The position numbers and the translations under genes were made by a program. This document shows, piece by piece, positions 1 to 8,574 of a stretch of DNA of 64,000 nucleotides. Source of the DNA: Oscillospiraceae bacterium. Lineage in GTDB: Bacteria > Bacillota > Clostridia > Oscillospirales > Oscillospiraceae. The notes under the pieces were generated by a model. The model was not told where the DNA came from and did no database searches. It saw only the letters and a program-made list of their open reading frames with translations. Each line of letters starts with the position of its first letter. Position 1 is the stretch's first letter. The stretch lies in contig CADBWQ010000002.1 of NCBI GenBank assembly GCA_902798545.1, positions 58,807 through 122,806 of the forward strand, in the 5' to 3' direction.

Positions 1-2
1 CC

Positions 3-1574
3 TCCCGCACCGTGCCCTATATCTCCAAGGTGACCAACGTCCCCATGGTGGATCTCGCCTCGCACATCATGCTCGGGGAGAAGCTCCGCGACCTCGGCTA
101 CGGCACCGGCCTGTGGCGCACGCCGCCCTACTATGCGGTCAAGGTCCCCGTCTTCTCCTTTGAGAAGCTCTCCGACGCAAACTCCATCCTCGGGCCCGAG
201 ATGAAGTCCACCGGTGAGGTGCTCGGCCTCGGCCGGAGCCTTGCCGAGGCCATGTTCAAGGGCCTCACGGCCGCGGGCTTCCGGATCCCCGAGACCGGCA
301 GCGGCGTCCTGCTCAGCGTCGAGACCGCCGACTATCCGGAGATTCTGAGCCTGGCCCGGCGCTTTCACGCCCTCGGCCTGCGCCTCTACGGCACCGCCGG
401 CACCGCCGCCGCCATCGCTGCGGCGGGGCTCCCCGTGACGGAGTTTTTGCCGGAGAAACTGATGCGGACGGATGCCGCAGATTTGGAGCGGGAGACCGGC
501 CTCCACCTGATCGTCTATACCGGCGCTGTGAAGGACGGCACCATGGGCGACTACATCGCCCTGCACCGCCGCGCCATGCAGCTCGGGATTCCCTGTCTCA
601 CCTCGCTGGACACGGCCAACGCCCTCGCCGACAGCATCGCCGGGCGCTACAGCCAGCTGAACACCGAGCTCGTGGACCTCAACCGCATGCGCCGCTGGCG
701 CCGGACCATCTCCTTTACGAAGATGCAGGACTGCGGCAACGACTATATCTTCATCGAAAACTTCGACGGGTCCATCTCCTGTCCCGAGTCCCTCTGCGTC
801 TCCCTCTGCCAGCCGCACTACGGCATCGGCGCCGACGGCATCGTCCTCATGGAGCACTCCTCCGTGGCGGATGTCCGGATGCGGAGCTTCAACCGCGACG
901 GCAGCGAGGGAAAGATGGCCGGCAACAACCTTCGCTGCGTGGGGAAGTACCTCTACGACCGGGGCTATCTCCGCACGGAGAACATCTCCGTCGAGACCGC
1001 CGGCGGAATCCGCCGCCTGAAGCTCCGCTGCCGTGACGGCCTGGTCAGCTCCGTCACCGTCGACATGGGCCTGGCCGGGCTGGACGCCGCCTCGGTCCCG
1101 GTCCTCCTCGATCCCGATCCTGCGTGCCCCGACGCCGCCCGCGCCTCCTTCGTCCGGGACCGCCCCGTGCACATCGCGGGCCGCGACTGGCGCGTCACCT
1201 GCCTCTCGGTGGGAAACCCCCACTGCGTTGTCTTCTCCGACGCGGTCGACACCCTGGACCTCGAGACGATCGGCCCGCGCTTTGAGTTCGATCCCATGTT
1301 CCCGGAGCGCGTGAACGCCGAGTTTGTCCGGGTCGTGAGCCGCACCGCCCTGCGCATGCGGGTCTGGGAGCGCGGCAGCGGCGAGACCCTCGCCTGCGGC
1401 ACCGGCGCCTGCGCCGCGGTGGTCGCGGCGGTCGAGAACGGCTTCTGCGACCGGGGGACCGATGTCCGGGTCACCCTCCCCGGCGGTGACCTCACCGTCT
1501 GCTATGACGGGGACGGCCGCGTCCTCCTGACGGGCGGGGCGACGGTGGTCTTCACCGGCAGCTTCGAGTACTGA
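3..1574 (+). CDS. carB-dapF: CarB C-terminus fused to DapF-like domain (5' partial)
   Basis: The frame is open to the left edge and reads SRTVPYISK, a typical CarB motif, so the gene starts outside the window. The visible part holds the end of the second ATP-grasp/allosteric part of carbamoyl-phosphate synthase large chain (LLGPEMKSTGEV) and the MGS-like regulatory domain (about residues 98-225 counted from the GTG at 12). With no stop codon it then runs into a diaminopimelate epimerase domain (about 233-520: FTKMQDCGNDYIF, FNRDGSEGKM, LACGTGACAA). CarB makes carbamoyl phosphate for pyrimidines and arginine; DapF makes meso-diaminopimelate for lysine and peptidoglycan. The second catalytic Cys is present (Cys462), but the position of the first (E. 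coli Cys73) is Ala303 (codon 918-920) in KMAGNNLRC. Either the epimerase uses another base or this half has another role. Domain identity is firm; activity of the DapF half is uncertain. Confidence 0.9.
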   Translation, partial: SRTVPYISKVTNVPMVDLASHIMLGEKLRDLGYGTGLWRTPPYYAVKVPVFSFEKLSDANSILGPEMKSTGEVLGLGRSLAEAMFKGLTAAGFRIPETGSGVLLSVETADYPEILSLARRFHALGLRLYGTAGTAAAIAAAGLPVTEFLPEKLMRTDAADLERETGLHLIVYTGAVKDGTMGDYIALHRRAMQLGIPCLTSLDTANALADSIAGRYSQLNTELVDLNRMRRWRRTISFTKMQDCGNDYIFIENFDGSISCPESLCVSLCQPHYGIGADGIVLMEHSSVADVRMRSFNRDGSEGKMAGNNLRCVGKYLYDRGYLRTENISVETAGGIRRLKLRCRDGLVSSVTVDMGLAGLDAASVPVLLDPDPACPDAARASFVRDRPVHIAGRDWRVTCLSVGNPHCVVFSDAVDTLDLETIGPRFEFDPMFPERVNAEFVRVVSRTALRMRVWERGSGETLACGTGACAAVVAAVENGFCDRGTDVRVTLPGGDLTVCYDGDGRVLLTGGATVVFTGSFEY

Positions 1575-1629
1575 TCCGGAAAACGCCGGATCCGGGGATT
1601 GATTCGAGGATGGATCCGAGGATTGATTG

Positions 1630-1658
1630 TTGCATTTTGCCCGATCCTGGCGTATAAT
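1630..1658 (+). promoter_or_regulatory. Sigma-A-type promoter for the MBOAT/DHHW pair
   Basis: TTGCAT at 1630-1635 and TATAAT at 1653-1658 are separated by 17 bases. They lie 76 bases upstream of the MBOAT start in the gap after carB-dapF. The same gap carries short repeats of GGATTGATT with no clear role. Confidence 0.6.
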
Positions 1659-1667
1659 CCATAAGAC

Positions 1668-1699
1668 AGCGCTCCGCTCCTGACGGGCGGGGCGCTTTT
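1668..1699 (+). other. Hairpin plus short T run in the MBOAT 5' leader
   Basis: AGCGCTCCGC (1668-1677) pairs with GCGGGGCGCT (1687-1696) with one G-T wobble and a 9-base loop, followed by TTTT. It starts about 10 bases after the -10 box, so it would form at the very 5' end of the transcript. It could act as a short intrinsic terminator/attenuator or simply stabilise the mRNA end. The T run is short, so termination is uncertain. Confidence 0.4.
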
Positions 1700-1733
1700 C
1701 AGTCTGAGAGTTTTGAGAGGCTTTTAGGAAAGC

Positions 1734-3170
1734 ATGGTATTTTCCAGTCTGATATTCGTATATGCCTTTCTGCCGCTGTCGCTGATCGCGTACGCGCTCT
1801 GCCGCAGTCTGCGGGCAAAGAACATCTCGCTGCTGGTCTTCTCCCTGATCTTCTATGCCTGGGGGGAGCCGAAGTATGTTCTGCTCCTGATGCTGATGGC
1901 CGCGACGGACTGGTTCTGCGCGCTGCAGATCGACTTTTCGGAGCAGCCCGGCGTCCGGAAGGCCTGGCTGATCCTCGCCGTTTTCATCGATCTGATGCTG
2001 ATCGGCGTGTTCAAGTACGCGGGCCTGGTGTGCTCCCTCTTCGGTGAGATCCCGGACCTGGTCCGGCGGATCACCCTCCCGATCGGCATCTCGTTCTACA
2101 CCTTCCAGCTTCTGACCTATGTGGTGGATGTCTACCGGGGCGATGCCGAATCTGAGCGGGAGTACTGGCACGTGCTGCTCTACGCAGCCCTCTTCCACCA
2201 GTGTGTCGCGGGGCCGATCGTCCGGTATAACAGCATCGCCGAGGAGCTCTTCATTGACCGCTCCGGCGCGGACGAGCTGACGGACGGCATCCGCCGCTTC
2301 ACCTGCGGCCTGGCCAAGAAGGCGCTCCTGGCAAACCCCTGCGGGGCGCTGGTGGACGCCGTGCTCCTGACCGACGCCACGGCCTCGGACCCGTCGCTCT
2401 TCCTTGAGAATCTCGGCCGCCTGCAGGGCGTCACGGTCCTTGGCGCCTGGATGGGGATGGCCGCCTTCATGCTCCAGATCTATCTGGATTTCAGCGCCTA
2501 TTCCGACATGGCCATCGGCATGGGAAAGGTGCTTGGCCTGCACTATCCGGAGAACTTCAACTATCCCTACGCGGCGGCGTCCGTGACGGAGTTCTGGCGC
2601 CGCTGGCACATCTCCCTCAGCAGCTTCTTCCGGGACTATGTGTATATCCCGCTGGGCGGAAACCGCTGCTCCCTGCCGCGGAACATTCTGAACACCTTTG
2701 TCGTCTGGGCCCTGACCGGGCTCTGGCACGGCGCTAGCTGGAACTTCGTCCTCTGGGGCCTGTACTGGTTCGTGTTCCTGATGATCGAGCGCTTCTTCCT
2801 GAAGCCGCTGCTCGGCCGCCTGCGCGTCCTGCCGCATCTCTACCTGATTCTGGTGGTCTTCGTCGGCTGGATTCTCTTCCGCTTCACCGATGTCCGGCTC
2901 GGCTGGACGGTGCTGCGCGGCCTCTTCGGCCTGAACGGGAACGCCGCGGCGGACTTCGTCTCGACGACGATGCTGGAAAACAACATGTTCCTGCTGATCG
3001 TCTCCGCCGTCGCCTGCACGCCGCTGCCGAAGCTCCTGTCGGAGCGGCTTGCCGTGAGCGGCATCTGGGACGGCTGCCGCAGGAGCCTCGTGCCCATCCT
3101 GCTTCTGCTGCTGTCCACCTGCGCCCTGGTCGGGGAGAGCTACAACCCCTTCCTGTATTTCCAGTTCTGA
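1734..3170 (+). CDS. MBOAT family O-acyltransferase (AlgI-like)
   Basis: This 478-residue polytopic membrane protein begins with the AlgI/DltB-type N-terminus (MVFSSLIFVYAFLPLSL). It carries the family core: FHQCVAGPIVRY, FWRRWHISLSSFFRDYVYIP, and LTGLWHGASWNF with the invariant catalytic His332. AlgI-type proteins move an acyl group, usually acetyl, across the membrane for transfer to an extracellular glycan or similar acceptor. The next gene, 12 bases downstream, encodes a DHHW/AlgX-like protein, the usual partner that finishes the transfer outside the cell. Together they form an O-acetylation cassette whose acceptor glycan cannot be named from sequence. The start is supported by an AGGAAA element just upstream of the ATG. 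Confidence 0.88.
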   Translation: MVFSSLIFVYAFLPLSLIAYALCRSLRAKNISLLVFSLIFYAWGEPKYVLLLMLMAATDWFCALQIDFSEQPGVRKAWLILAVFIDLMLIGVFKYAGLVCSLFGEIPDLVRRITLPIGISFYTFQLLTYVVDVYRGDAESEREYWHVLLYAALFHQCVAGPIVRYNSIAEELFIDRSGADELTDGIRRFTCGLAKKALLANPCGALVDAVLLTDATASDPSLFLENLGRLQGVTVLGAWMGMAAFMLQIYLDFSAYSDMAIGMGKVLGLHYPENFNYPYAAASVTEFWRRWHISLSSFFRDYVYIPLGGNRCSLPRNILNTFVVWALTGLWHGASWNFVLWGLYWFVFLMIERFFLKPLLGRLRVLPHLYLILVVFVGWILFRFTDVRLGWTVLRGLFGLNGNAAADFVSTTMLENNMFLLIVSAVACTPLPKLLSERLAVSGIWDGCRRSLVPILLLLLSTCALVGESYNPFLYFQF

Positions 3171-3182
3171 GGAGGGCCCGAC

Positions 3183-4595
3183 ATGCATCAGACAGAACAG
3201 AACATCCGGCGGCGGCATGAGCTGGAGCTGGCAGGCCCCTTTGTGGTCGTGCTGGCCGTCCTCACGCTGATCGCCTTCATCATTCCCCTCCGGCCGGAGA
3301 CCTCCATGCGCGAAAAGCGCCGCCTGCACGAATTTCCCGCCTTTTCCGCTGACGCCCTTCTGAGCGGGGAATACTTCGACGGCATCTCCCTCTGGTTCTC
3401 CGACACCTTCCCCGGGCGCGAGACCCTGCTTGAGGTCTCGGACCGCATCGACGCCCTGCACGGCCTGAACCGGAACGAGGTTGTCCTCACCCAGACCGCG
3501 CAGAACGACAACGCCGACCTCGACGCCCTCCTGGCCGAGGCCGAGGCCGCCGCTGCCGCCCGCGAGGCCGAGGCGCCCGCACAGCCCGCCGTGACCCAGG
3601 CGCAGACCCCGGCCCCGGCCGCAGCCCCGACGCCTGAACCGACGCCCGAACCCGTCGCCGACCAGAACGAGGTCATCGAGCAGTGGGCCGGCCTCAACGG
3701 CGAGGACGAGGCCAGCATCTACGGCGATCTCGTGGTCATCGACGGCACCATCATGTCCCGCCTTGGCTTTGACCAGACCGCCTCCGACCACCACGCCGCC
3801 CTGATGAACCAGGCCGGCAACGCCCTCGCCGCGAAGGGGATCCGCTTCTTCAACCTCCCCGCGCCGACCAGCGTCGGCGTCATGATGTCCTCCGAACTCA
3901 TGGCCGAGATGGGCAGCGCCGACCAGGGCAAGACCCTGCGCTACATGTTCGCCCAGGAGAACGACAACGTCGGCAAGGTCAACGCCTTCAACAACCTCCT
4001 TGCCCACAATTCGGAGTATATCTATTTCAATACCGACCACCACTGGACGGCGCTGGGCGCCTACTACGCCTACCAGGCCTTCTGCGAGACGGCCGGCTTC
4101 GAGCCCGTCCCCCTGAGCGAGTTTACCGAATGGAACATGGGCGAATTCGTCGGCACCTACACCTACTCCGTGAGCTCCCGGAACCTCAAAAAGGACGAGG
4201 TGATCGCCCTCGTCCCGCCCGACAACGAGGACATCCATATGGAGGTCATCGGCTACCCGGCCTATACCAGCGTCATCGTCGACGAGACCGAGGCGCAGCC
4301 AAACATGAAGTACAACTGCTTCATCGCCGGCGACAACCAGCTCACCACCATCACCAACGACCGCCTGCCCGACGCGCCGGACTGCCTCGTGATCAAGGAC
4401 TCCTTCGGCAATCCCTTTGTGGTCTACCTTGCCGAGCACTACCATCACGTCTATGTGCTGGATTACCGCAAGAACTTCACCGCCGTCAGCACCGTGGCCG
4501 AGCAGTACGGAGTTCAGGATGTCATCCTGGTCCAGAGCGTCGGCGTCAGCCAGACGCGCCAGGCCCTGCCCCTGCTGGATAACCTCATGAAGTAA
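3183..4595 (+). CDS. DHHW family (AlgX/AlgJ-like) surface protein
   Basis: The 470-residue protein has one N-terminal transmembrane anchor (about residues 18-37), an Ala/Glu-rich stretch and a Pro-Thr-Glu linker (PTPEPTPEPVA, about 140-160). An SGNH-hydrolase-like domain follows, with the signature Asp285-His286-His287-Trp288. The DHHW family is the Gram-positive counterpart of AlgX/AlgJ, which handles acetyl groups delivered by the MBOAT partner. The gene follows the MBOAT gene by 12 bases with a strong GAGGAGGG site, so the two are surely co-transcribed. The catalytic domain probably sits outside the membrane on the flexible linker. The acceptor is unknown. Confidence 0.85.
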   Translation: MHQTEQNIRRRHELELAGPFVVVLAVLTLIAFIIPLRPETSMREKRRLHEFPAFSADALLSGEYFDGISLWFSDTFPGRETLLEVSDRIDALHGLNRNEVVLTQTAQNDNADLDALLAEAEAAAAAREAEAPAQPAVTQAQTPAPAAAPTPEPTPEPVADQNEVIEQWAGLNGEDEASIYGDLVVIDGTIMSRLGFDQTASDHHAALMNQAGNALAAKGIRFFNLPAPTSVGVMMSSELMAEMGSADQGKTLRYMFAQENDNVGKVNAFNNLLAHNSEYIYFNTDHHWTALGAYYAYQAFCETAGFEPVPLSEFTEWNMGEFVGTYTYSVSSRNLKKDEVIALVPPDNEDIHMEVIGYPAYTSVIVDETEAQPNMKYNCFIAGDNQLTTITNDRLPDAPDCLVIKDSFGNPFVVYLAEHYHHVYVLDYRKNFTAVSTVAEQYGVQDVILVQSVGVSQTRQALPLLDNLMK

Positions 4596-4624
4596 AACCG
4601 CATAAAGGACATATAGGAATAAAA

Positions 4625-4652
4625 AGATCCCCCGCTTCTCAGCGGGGGATCT
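4625..4652 (-). terminator. Perfect 12-bp hairpin terminator
   Basis: AGATCCCCCGCT (4625-4636) and AGCGGGGGATCT (4641-4652) flank a TCTC loop. The A-rich tract before it on the plus strand becomes a T tract on the minus strand, so it best terminates the minus-strand kdpD remnant. It may also stop the DHHW operon arriving from the other side, though no T run follows on the plus strand. Confidence 0.75.
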
Positions 4653-4721
4653 CTGTATCTTCGGCTTCCTTTTTCCCGGGGCCTTTTCGTCTCCGGGCTT
4701 CCCGGTCCCGGTTTTCCGGGT

Positions 4722-5363
4722 TCAGTCGCCTTCCACCATGCGGTAGCCGACGCCGACCTCCGTGAAGATGTATTTGGGCTCGGCCGGGTTTTCCACCATC
4801 CTGCAGAGCCAGTCCGCGTCGTCCCTCGCGCCCTCCAGAAGCTCGCGCTGCTGCTCCGGCGCCAGGTACTCCCCGTTGTCCAGCACCGCCGAGATCGACC
4901 CGCTGATCCCCGTCAGCGGCGTGCGCAGGTCGTGGGACATGCCGCGCAGCAGGTTTGCCCGCAGCTTCTCGCGCTCGCTCTCCAGGCGCAGCTTCTCCTG
5001 CTGCTGCACGCGGGTCGTCAGGGTGGACGCCGCGACCCCGACCGCCAGCATGGTCATGAACGTCAGGGGATAGCCGTAGGGCGTGAAGTCGATCTGCATA
5101 TAGGGCGCCGTGAAGGCATAGTTCACCGCGATGACACTGGTCAGCGCCGCAAGAATGCCGTAGAAGTACCCCTCCGTCAGGAGCGAGACGATCAGCACCA
5201 CCAGGACAAAAATAATCGGCACATGCACGTCCGAGGTACTGATCTGCTGCAGCATGATGCAGATCAGGGACGCCAGGCCCATCGTCACCAGATACACCAG
5301 CCAGCCCCTCAGCGAAAGCGGCGCATAGGTCTTCAGTTTTTGACGCAGGTTTTCCAGATTCAT
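4722..5363 (-). pseudogene. KdpD-KdpE deletion chimera (truncated histidine kinase)
   Basis: The 213-residue product starts at ATG 5363, 6 bases after an AAGGGG site. Residues about 20-110 are the four-helix DUF4118 membrane domain of KdpD-type sensors. A HisKA domain follows with MSHDLRTPLTGI, which contains the phospho-accepting His. The kinase sequence breaks off at Asn192 in RMVEN and joins NPAEPKYIFTEVGVGYRM, the C-terminal end of a KdpE/OmpR-type response regulator. The HATPase domain and nearly the whole regulator are missing. One deletion between kdpD and kdpE explains this, since kdpE normally follows kdpD directly. Without an ATP-binding domain it cannot autophosphorylate, so signalling through it should be lost. 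The frame and a promoter-like sequence are retained, so a protein may still be made. No kdpFABC genes are in view. Confidence 0.85.
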
Positions 5364-5425
5364 TTCCGGCCCCTTTGCTGCGCCCCCCGGGCGGCGCACG
5401 GCCTCCCAAAGGACCCTTCTTCGGC

Positions 5426-5454
5426 ATTATATCATATTCGGAATGGATTCAAAA
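5426..5454 (-). promoter_or_regulatory. Putative promoter of the kdpD remnant
   Basis: On the minus strand TATAAT (5431-5426) lies 17 bases after TTTTGA (5454-5449), an overlapping TTGAAT giving a 15-base spacer. It is placed correctly for the kdpD remnant starting at 5363. The -35 box is weak. Confidence 0.4.
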
Positions 5455-5558
5455 TAAAGAAGTCGCTAAAAATGCAGAAATTCTCCCCACCCTGCGATCC
5501 GGCCGGGGCGCCCGGTGCCGGGTGCCCCGCGCCTCGCGGAGCGGGGAGACAAGGATGC

Positions 5559-6386
5559 TTACAGATAGCGCTGCCGCGGCCGGTAGAACTCGAAGATCAC
5601 CGCGTCGCGGCCGCGTTCGCTGCGCGGCTCGTGCGAGGTCCACCCGATGTTGAGCGCGCCCAGCGCCGCGCTGAGATGGACCAGCGGCGGCCGGGGGCCG
5701 ATGCGGTAGGCGATGAACTGTGGCCGGGCCAGAAAGTTTAACAGCGTGTTGTGCAGCACAAAGGCCTGCACCCCGGGGATGCCGTCCTCGGTATAGTTTT
5801 CCATTGTGGTGGCGAGCTGCCCGCGGACCAGCTCCGGCGCGTGAAGCCGGAACCACGCCACGATCAGGGGGTTGAAGCTCTCGATGCAGACGTTCCCGTG
5901 GTACTCGTCCAGCAGCGCCTTCGTCTTTTCGCAGAGCTCCCGGTTCCGCCGGCCGTTCTTCAGCTCCACGATCAGCGCCTCGCAGCCGCGGATGGAGTTC
6001 AGCACATCCTGGAACAGGGGGATCTCCTCCTCGGTTCCGCACAGGCGCAGCTTCGATAGCTCCTCATAGCTCAGCTCGTCGACCCGCGCGTGCACCCCGC
6101 ACACCCGGTCCAGCGTGTCGTCGTGGAAGACGACCACCTGTCCGTCCCTGGACAGCTGCACGTCAAGCTCGATGCCATAGCCCTCCCTGGCCGCCTGGCG
6201 GAAGGCCGGGATGGAATTTTCCGGAACCGACCGGTCCCGCGTGTGCAGGCCGCGGTGGGCGTAGTTCACCCCGCGGAAGATCGAGCGTTGACGCCGGCTG
6301 ATCCGGCCGGGGGCGACGGCGTACACGGGCAGCGCCGCGCACACGGCGGCGGCGATCAGCCCCGGTTTCAAAAGTTTTTTATTCAT
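5559..6386 (-). CDS. Glycerophosphodiester phosphodiesterase, membrane-anchored
   Basis: The 275-residue protein has an N-terminal hydrophobic segment (about residues 8-27) followed by a GDPD TIM-barrel domain. Visible family motifs are NYAHRGLHTRDRSVPEN (catalytic His-Arg and the Glu of PEN), IELDVQLSRDGQVVVFHDDTLDR (metal ligands Glu and Asp, second catalytic His) and ALIVELKNGR. The family hydrolyses glycerophosphodiesters to glycerol-3-phosphate and an alcohol. It lies 22 bases downstream of the MFS gene on the same strand and probably belongs to the MarR-MFS-GDPD unit. The anchor suggests action at the outer membrane face, perhaps on lipid headgroups or teichoic-type polymers. Confidence 0.88.
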   Translation of the reverse strand: MNKKLLKPGLIAAAVCAALPVYAVAPGRISRRQRSIFRGVNYAHRGLHTRDRSVPENSIPAFRQAAREGYGIELDVQLSRDGQVVVFHDDTLDRVCGVHARVDELSYEELSKLRLCGTEEEIPLFQDVLNSIRGCEALIVELKNGRRNRELCEKTKALLDEYHGNVCIESFNPLIVAWFRLHAPELVRGQLATTMENYTEDGIPGVQAFVLHNTLLNFLARPQFIAYRIGPRPPLVHLSAALGALNIGWTSHEPRSERGRDAVIFEFYRPRQRYL

Positions 6387-6408
6387 GGGCAGACTGTGAT
6401 TTCCTTTC

Positions 6409-7815
6409 TTATTCCACGGCTTCGATGCCGGTCACGTTCCGGACCCTGGAAGCGCGGATGTTCTTGACCAGCGCCGTGAACACGCAGAAGCTCAGCGCCG
6501 TCAGGATCGCCGCGTACACCGGCAGCGTCCGCCACGCCAGCGTCGCGTTCAGCACCAGGCCCAGCAGCACCGGCGTGATGGTCTGCGCGGACATGCTGGC
6601 CGCGTAGTAGTATCCGGTGAAGCGCCCGATCTTCTTTGACGAGCAGAGCTCCACCACCATCGGGAACGAGCAGTTGTGCACCAGCGCCATGCCGAAGCCC
6701 TTCAGCACCCACACCGCGTACAGCAGCGTCGGGAACGCAAACTCCCCGCGTTCTCCGACCGCCCGGCCCGTCGGCGCCACGAAGCACATCACGACCAGGC
6801 CCGCGAAGGTCACCGCGAGGCCCGCCGAGATGGTCCACTTGCGCCCGATGCGCTCGGCGATCCCGCCCGCAATGGCAAAGCCGACCACCGAGGCCAGACC
6901 CCCCAGGATCGTCAGCACCATCGTGGCGCTGGACGAGGACTGCAGGTGATAGATGACGTAGTTTCCGATATAGGTCCCCAGGGCGTTGTCCGACATGAAC
7001 CACAGAAACTCCGCTCCCAGAATCGCAAGCAGCATCCGCCGGTTCGCGCCTGACATGGGCCTGTCGTCGTCGATCGGGGTCTCGACCGCGGCAAGGCGCT
7101 CGCCCTCCTCCAGCTCGTCCCGGATCTCCTCCTCGATGCGGTTTTCGCGGATGGTGGCGAAGAGCACCAGCGCCGAGATCACCATCAGCACCGACGCGAT
7201 GATGAACGGCAGCTCAATGGTCCAGAGGCTGCGCTCGGCGACCGGGGCGTTGATGTAGCTGCTCAGCACGAACAGAATTCCCAGCACCGTCGCAAAGGCC
7301 CCGCCGAAATACCCCATGATGTTGATGATGCCGTTGGCCCTGGCCCGCAGGGGCTTCGGCGTGATGTCCGGCATCAGCGCGACGGCGGGGTTGCGGTACA
7401 TCATCATGAACAGCAGCACCACCGCCATCATCGAGACCATCCCGACGACGTTGTTCCTGTGGAAGAACAGCGGGATGAACGGGAAGGCCACCGCCGACAC
7501 AAAGGTGCCCACCAGGATATAGGGCATCCGCTTGCCGATGGGCGTCCTGGTCCGGTCCGAGAGGTTCCCGAACACCGGCAGCAGGATCAGCGCCGCCAGA
7601 TTGTCGCAGGCCATGATGATGCCGACAATCCACTGCACGTGCAGCAGCTTCTCCGGATCGCTGGCCTTCAGCTCCGCCGACGACAGGTCATAGATGTTCC
7701 TTGCGAAGATGTCCGTCAGGAAGGTCGGACACCACGAGTCATAGACCTGCCACAGCAGCAGAATGCCGAAAAACGCGAAGCCGATCAGCGCCGTGCGCCG
7801 GTAGTTGAGCTTCAT
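6409..7815 (-). CDS. MFS transporter (GPH/sugar-cation-like)
   Basis: The start chosen is ATG 7815 (MKLNYRRTALIGF), preceded by GGAGGA and overlapping the marR stop as ATGA. The 468-residue protein has about twelve transmembrane helices and a central cytoplasmic loop rich in Glu and Asp (EEEIRDELEEGERLAAVE, about residues 215-235). The loop-2 motif GNLSDRTRTPIGKRMPYI is typical of the GPH/SLC45-like branch of the major facilitator superfamily, which often carries sugars or glycosides with H+ or Na+. The substrate cannot be deduced. Its coupling to a MarR regulator also leaves open an efflux role. Confidence 0.85.
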   Translation of the reverse strand: MKLNYRRTALIGFAFFGILLLWQVYDSWCPTFLTDIFARNIYDLSSAELKASDPEKLLHVQWIVGIIMACDNLAALILLPVFGNLSDRTRTPIGKRMPYILVGTFVSAVAFPFIPLFFHRNNVVGMVSMMAVVLLFMMMYRNPAVALMPDITPKPLRARANGIINIMGYFGGAFATVLGILFVLSSYINAPVAERSLWTIELPFIIASVLMVISALVLFATIRENRIEEEIRDELEEGERLAAVETPIDDDRPMSGANRRMLLAILGAEFLWFMSDNALGTYIGNYVIYHLQSSSSATMVLTILGGLASVVGFAIAGGIAERIGRKWTISAGLAVTFAGLVVMCFVAPTGRAVGERGEFAFPTLLYAVWVLKGFGMALVHNCSFPMVVELCSSKKIGRFTGYYYAASMSAQTITPVLLGLVLNATLAWRTLPVYAAILTALSFCVFTALVKNIRASRVRNVTGIEAVE

Positions 7816-8282
7816 GGCAGGTCCTCCGGCTTCCTGTAGTCGTCCAGAATGTCGCACTCCGGCATCAGCTCGTCGGAGATGATCCCCAGCAGCCGGTCGA
7901 GCGTCGCCTGCTCCTCGGGCGTGAAGCGCTCCTTCATCCGCTGCACCACCGTCTTCTCATACGAGGTCAGCAGCGAGATATAGTTGTAGTATTTCTCCGA
8001 CAGGATCAGGTGGTACTCACGCCGGTCGATCTCGGAGTTCTGCCGTTCCAGGTATCCCTTCTTCATCAGGCTGTTGACCTTGTAGGTTGCGTTGGACTGC
8101 GAGATGTTCAGAAAGTCCGCGAATTCCCCGATGGTCGGGGCCCCCAGCAGGCCGATGATCTCCAGCGAGAAGGCCTCCATCGCGGAAAGGGAGCCGTCGC
8201 GCTCGCGTACGGATTCAAAAATCTTGCGGTAGAACTGGAATTTGAACTTGTCAAAGACAGAAGTAAAGTTTTCTTCGATCAA
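7812..8282 (-). CDS. MarR family transcriptional regulator
   Basis: The 156-residue protein starts at a TTG (8282) behind an AGGAGG site. The central winged helix-turn-helix is clear: PTIGEFADFLNISQSNATYKV as scaffold and recognition helix, then a wing with RREYHLILSEKY. Flanking helices provide the usual dimer interface. It is the first gene of a unit whose next gene overlaps by ATGA, so it most likely controls the MFS transporter and itself. No ligand can be assigned. Confidence 0.87.
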   Translation of the reverse strand: MIEENFTSVFDKFKFQFYRKIFESVRERDGSLSAMEAFSLEIIGLLGAPTIGEFADFLNISQSNATYKVNSLMKKGYLERQNSEIDRREYHLILSEKYYNYISLLTSYEKTVVQRMKERFTPEEQATLDRLLGIISDELMPECDILDDYRKPEDLP

Positions 8283-8321
8283 AGCAGTTGCCTCCTGTTC
8301 CTTAAAAGATTTGATATAATA

Positions 8322-8350
8322 AATATACTCTTCTTATAGTCGTTTGTAAA
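8322..8350 (-). promoter_or_regulatory. Promoter of the marR-MFS-GDPD unit
   Basis: On the minus strand TTTACA (8350-8345) and TATATT (8327-8322) are 17 bases apart, 40 bases upstream of the marR start. The 316-base gap between marR and hrcA holds this promoter, the divergent hrcA promoter and, between them, a GC-rich stretch (about 8389-8470) in which nothing else is recognisable. Confidence 0.6.
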
Positions 8351-8520
8351 CAAAAATTCAATCGTATTACATGTGAAATTTATGGATTATGCCTCCGAAT
8401 TCCGCCCTGCGCGCCTCCGTCCGCCCGCCGGGCGCGCAGGAGGGGATCCCCCCGGCGGCGGAAGGCCGCGGGGATTCATTACCAAAATGTGAATTCTGCC
8501 TTTTCCCGGGGAATACTCGC

Positions 8521-8549
8521 TTGACAAAAGCCCGCAACGATGATATATT
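8521..8549 (+). promoter_or_regulatory. Sigma-A promoter of the hrcA heat-shock operon
   Basis: TTGACA (8521-8526) and TATATT (8544-8549) with a 17-base spacer form a near-consensus promoter. Its -10 end overlaps the CIRCE operator, so bound HrcA would block polymerase. Confidence 0.85.
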
Positions 8550-8574
8550 AGCACTCGAAAAGAGAGAGTGCCAA
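8548..8574 (+). promoter_or_regulatory. CIRCE operator
   Basis: TTAGCACTC (8548-8556), nine bases, then GAGTGCCAA (8566-8574) match the CIRCE consensus with one changed base in the right arm. A separate perfect right half-site, GAGTGCTAA, lies at 8589-8597 directly before the hrcA ATG. This is the binding site for the HrcA repressor encoded immediately downstream. Confidence 0.93.

Noticed and set aside
4639-5427. An alternative 262-codon minus-strand frame over the kdpD remnant.
   Set aside because: It is Arg/Gly/Ala-rich without domains, while the other frame shows clear DUF4118 and HisKA motifs.
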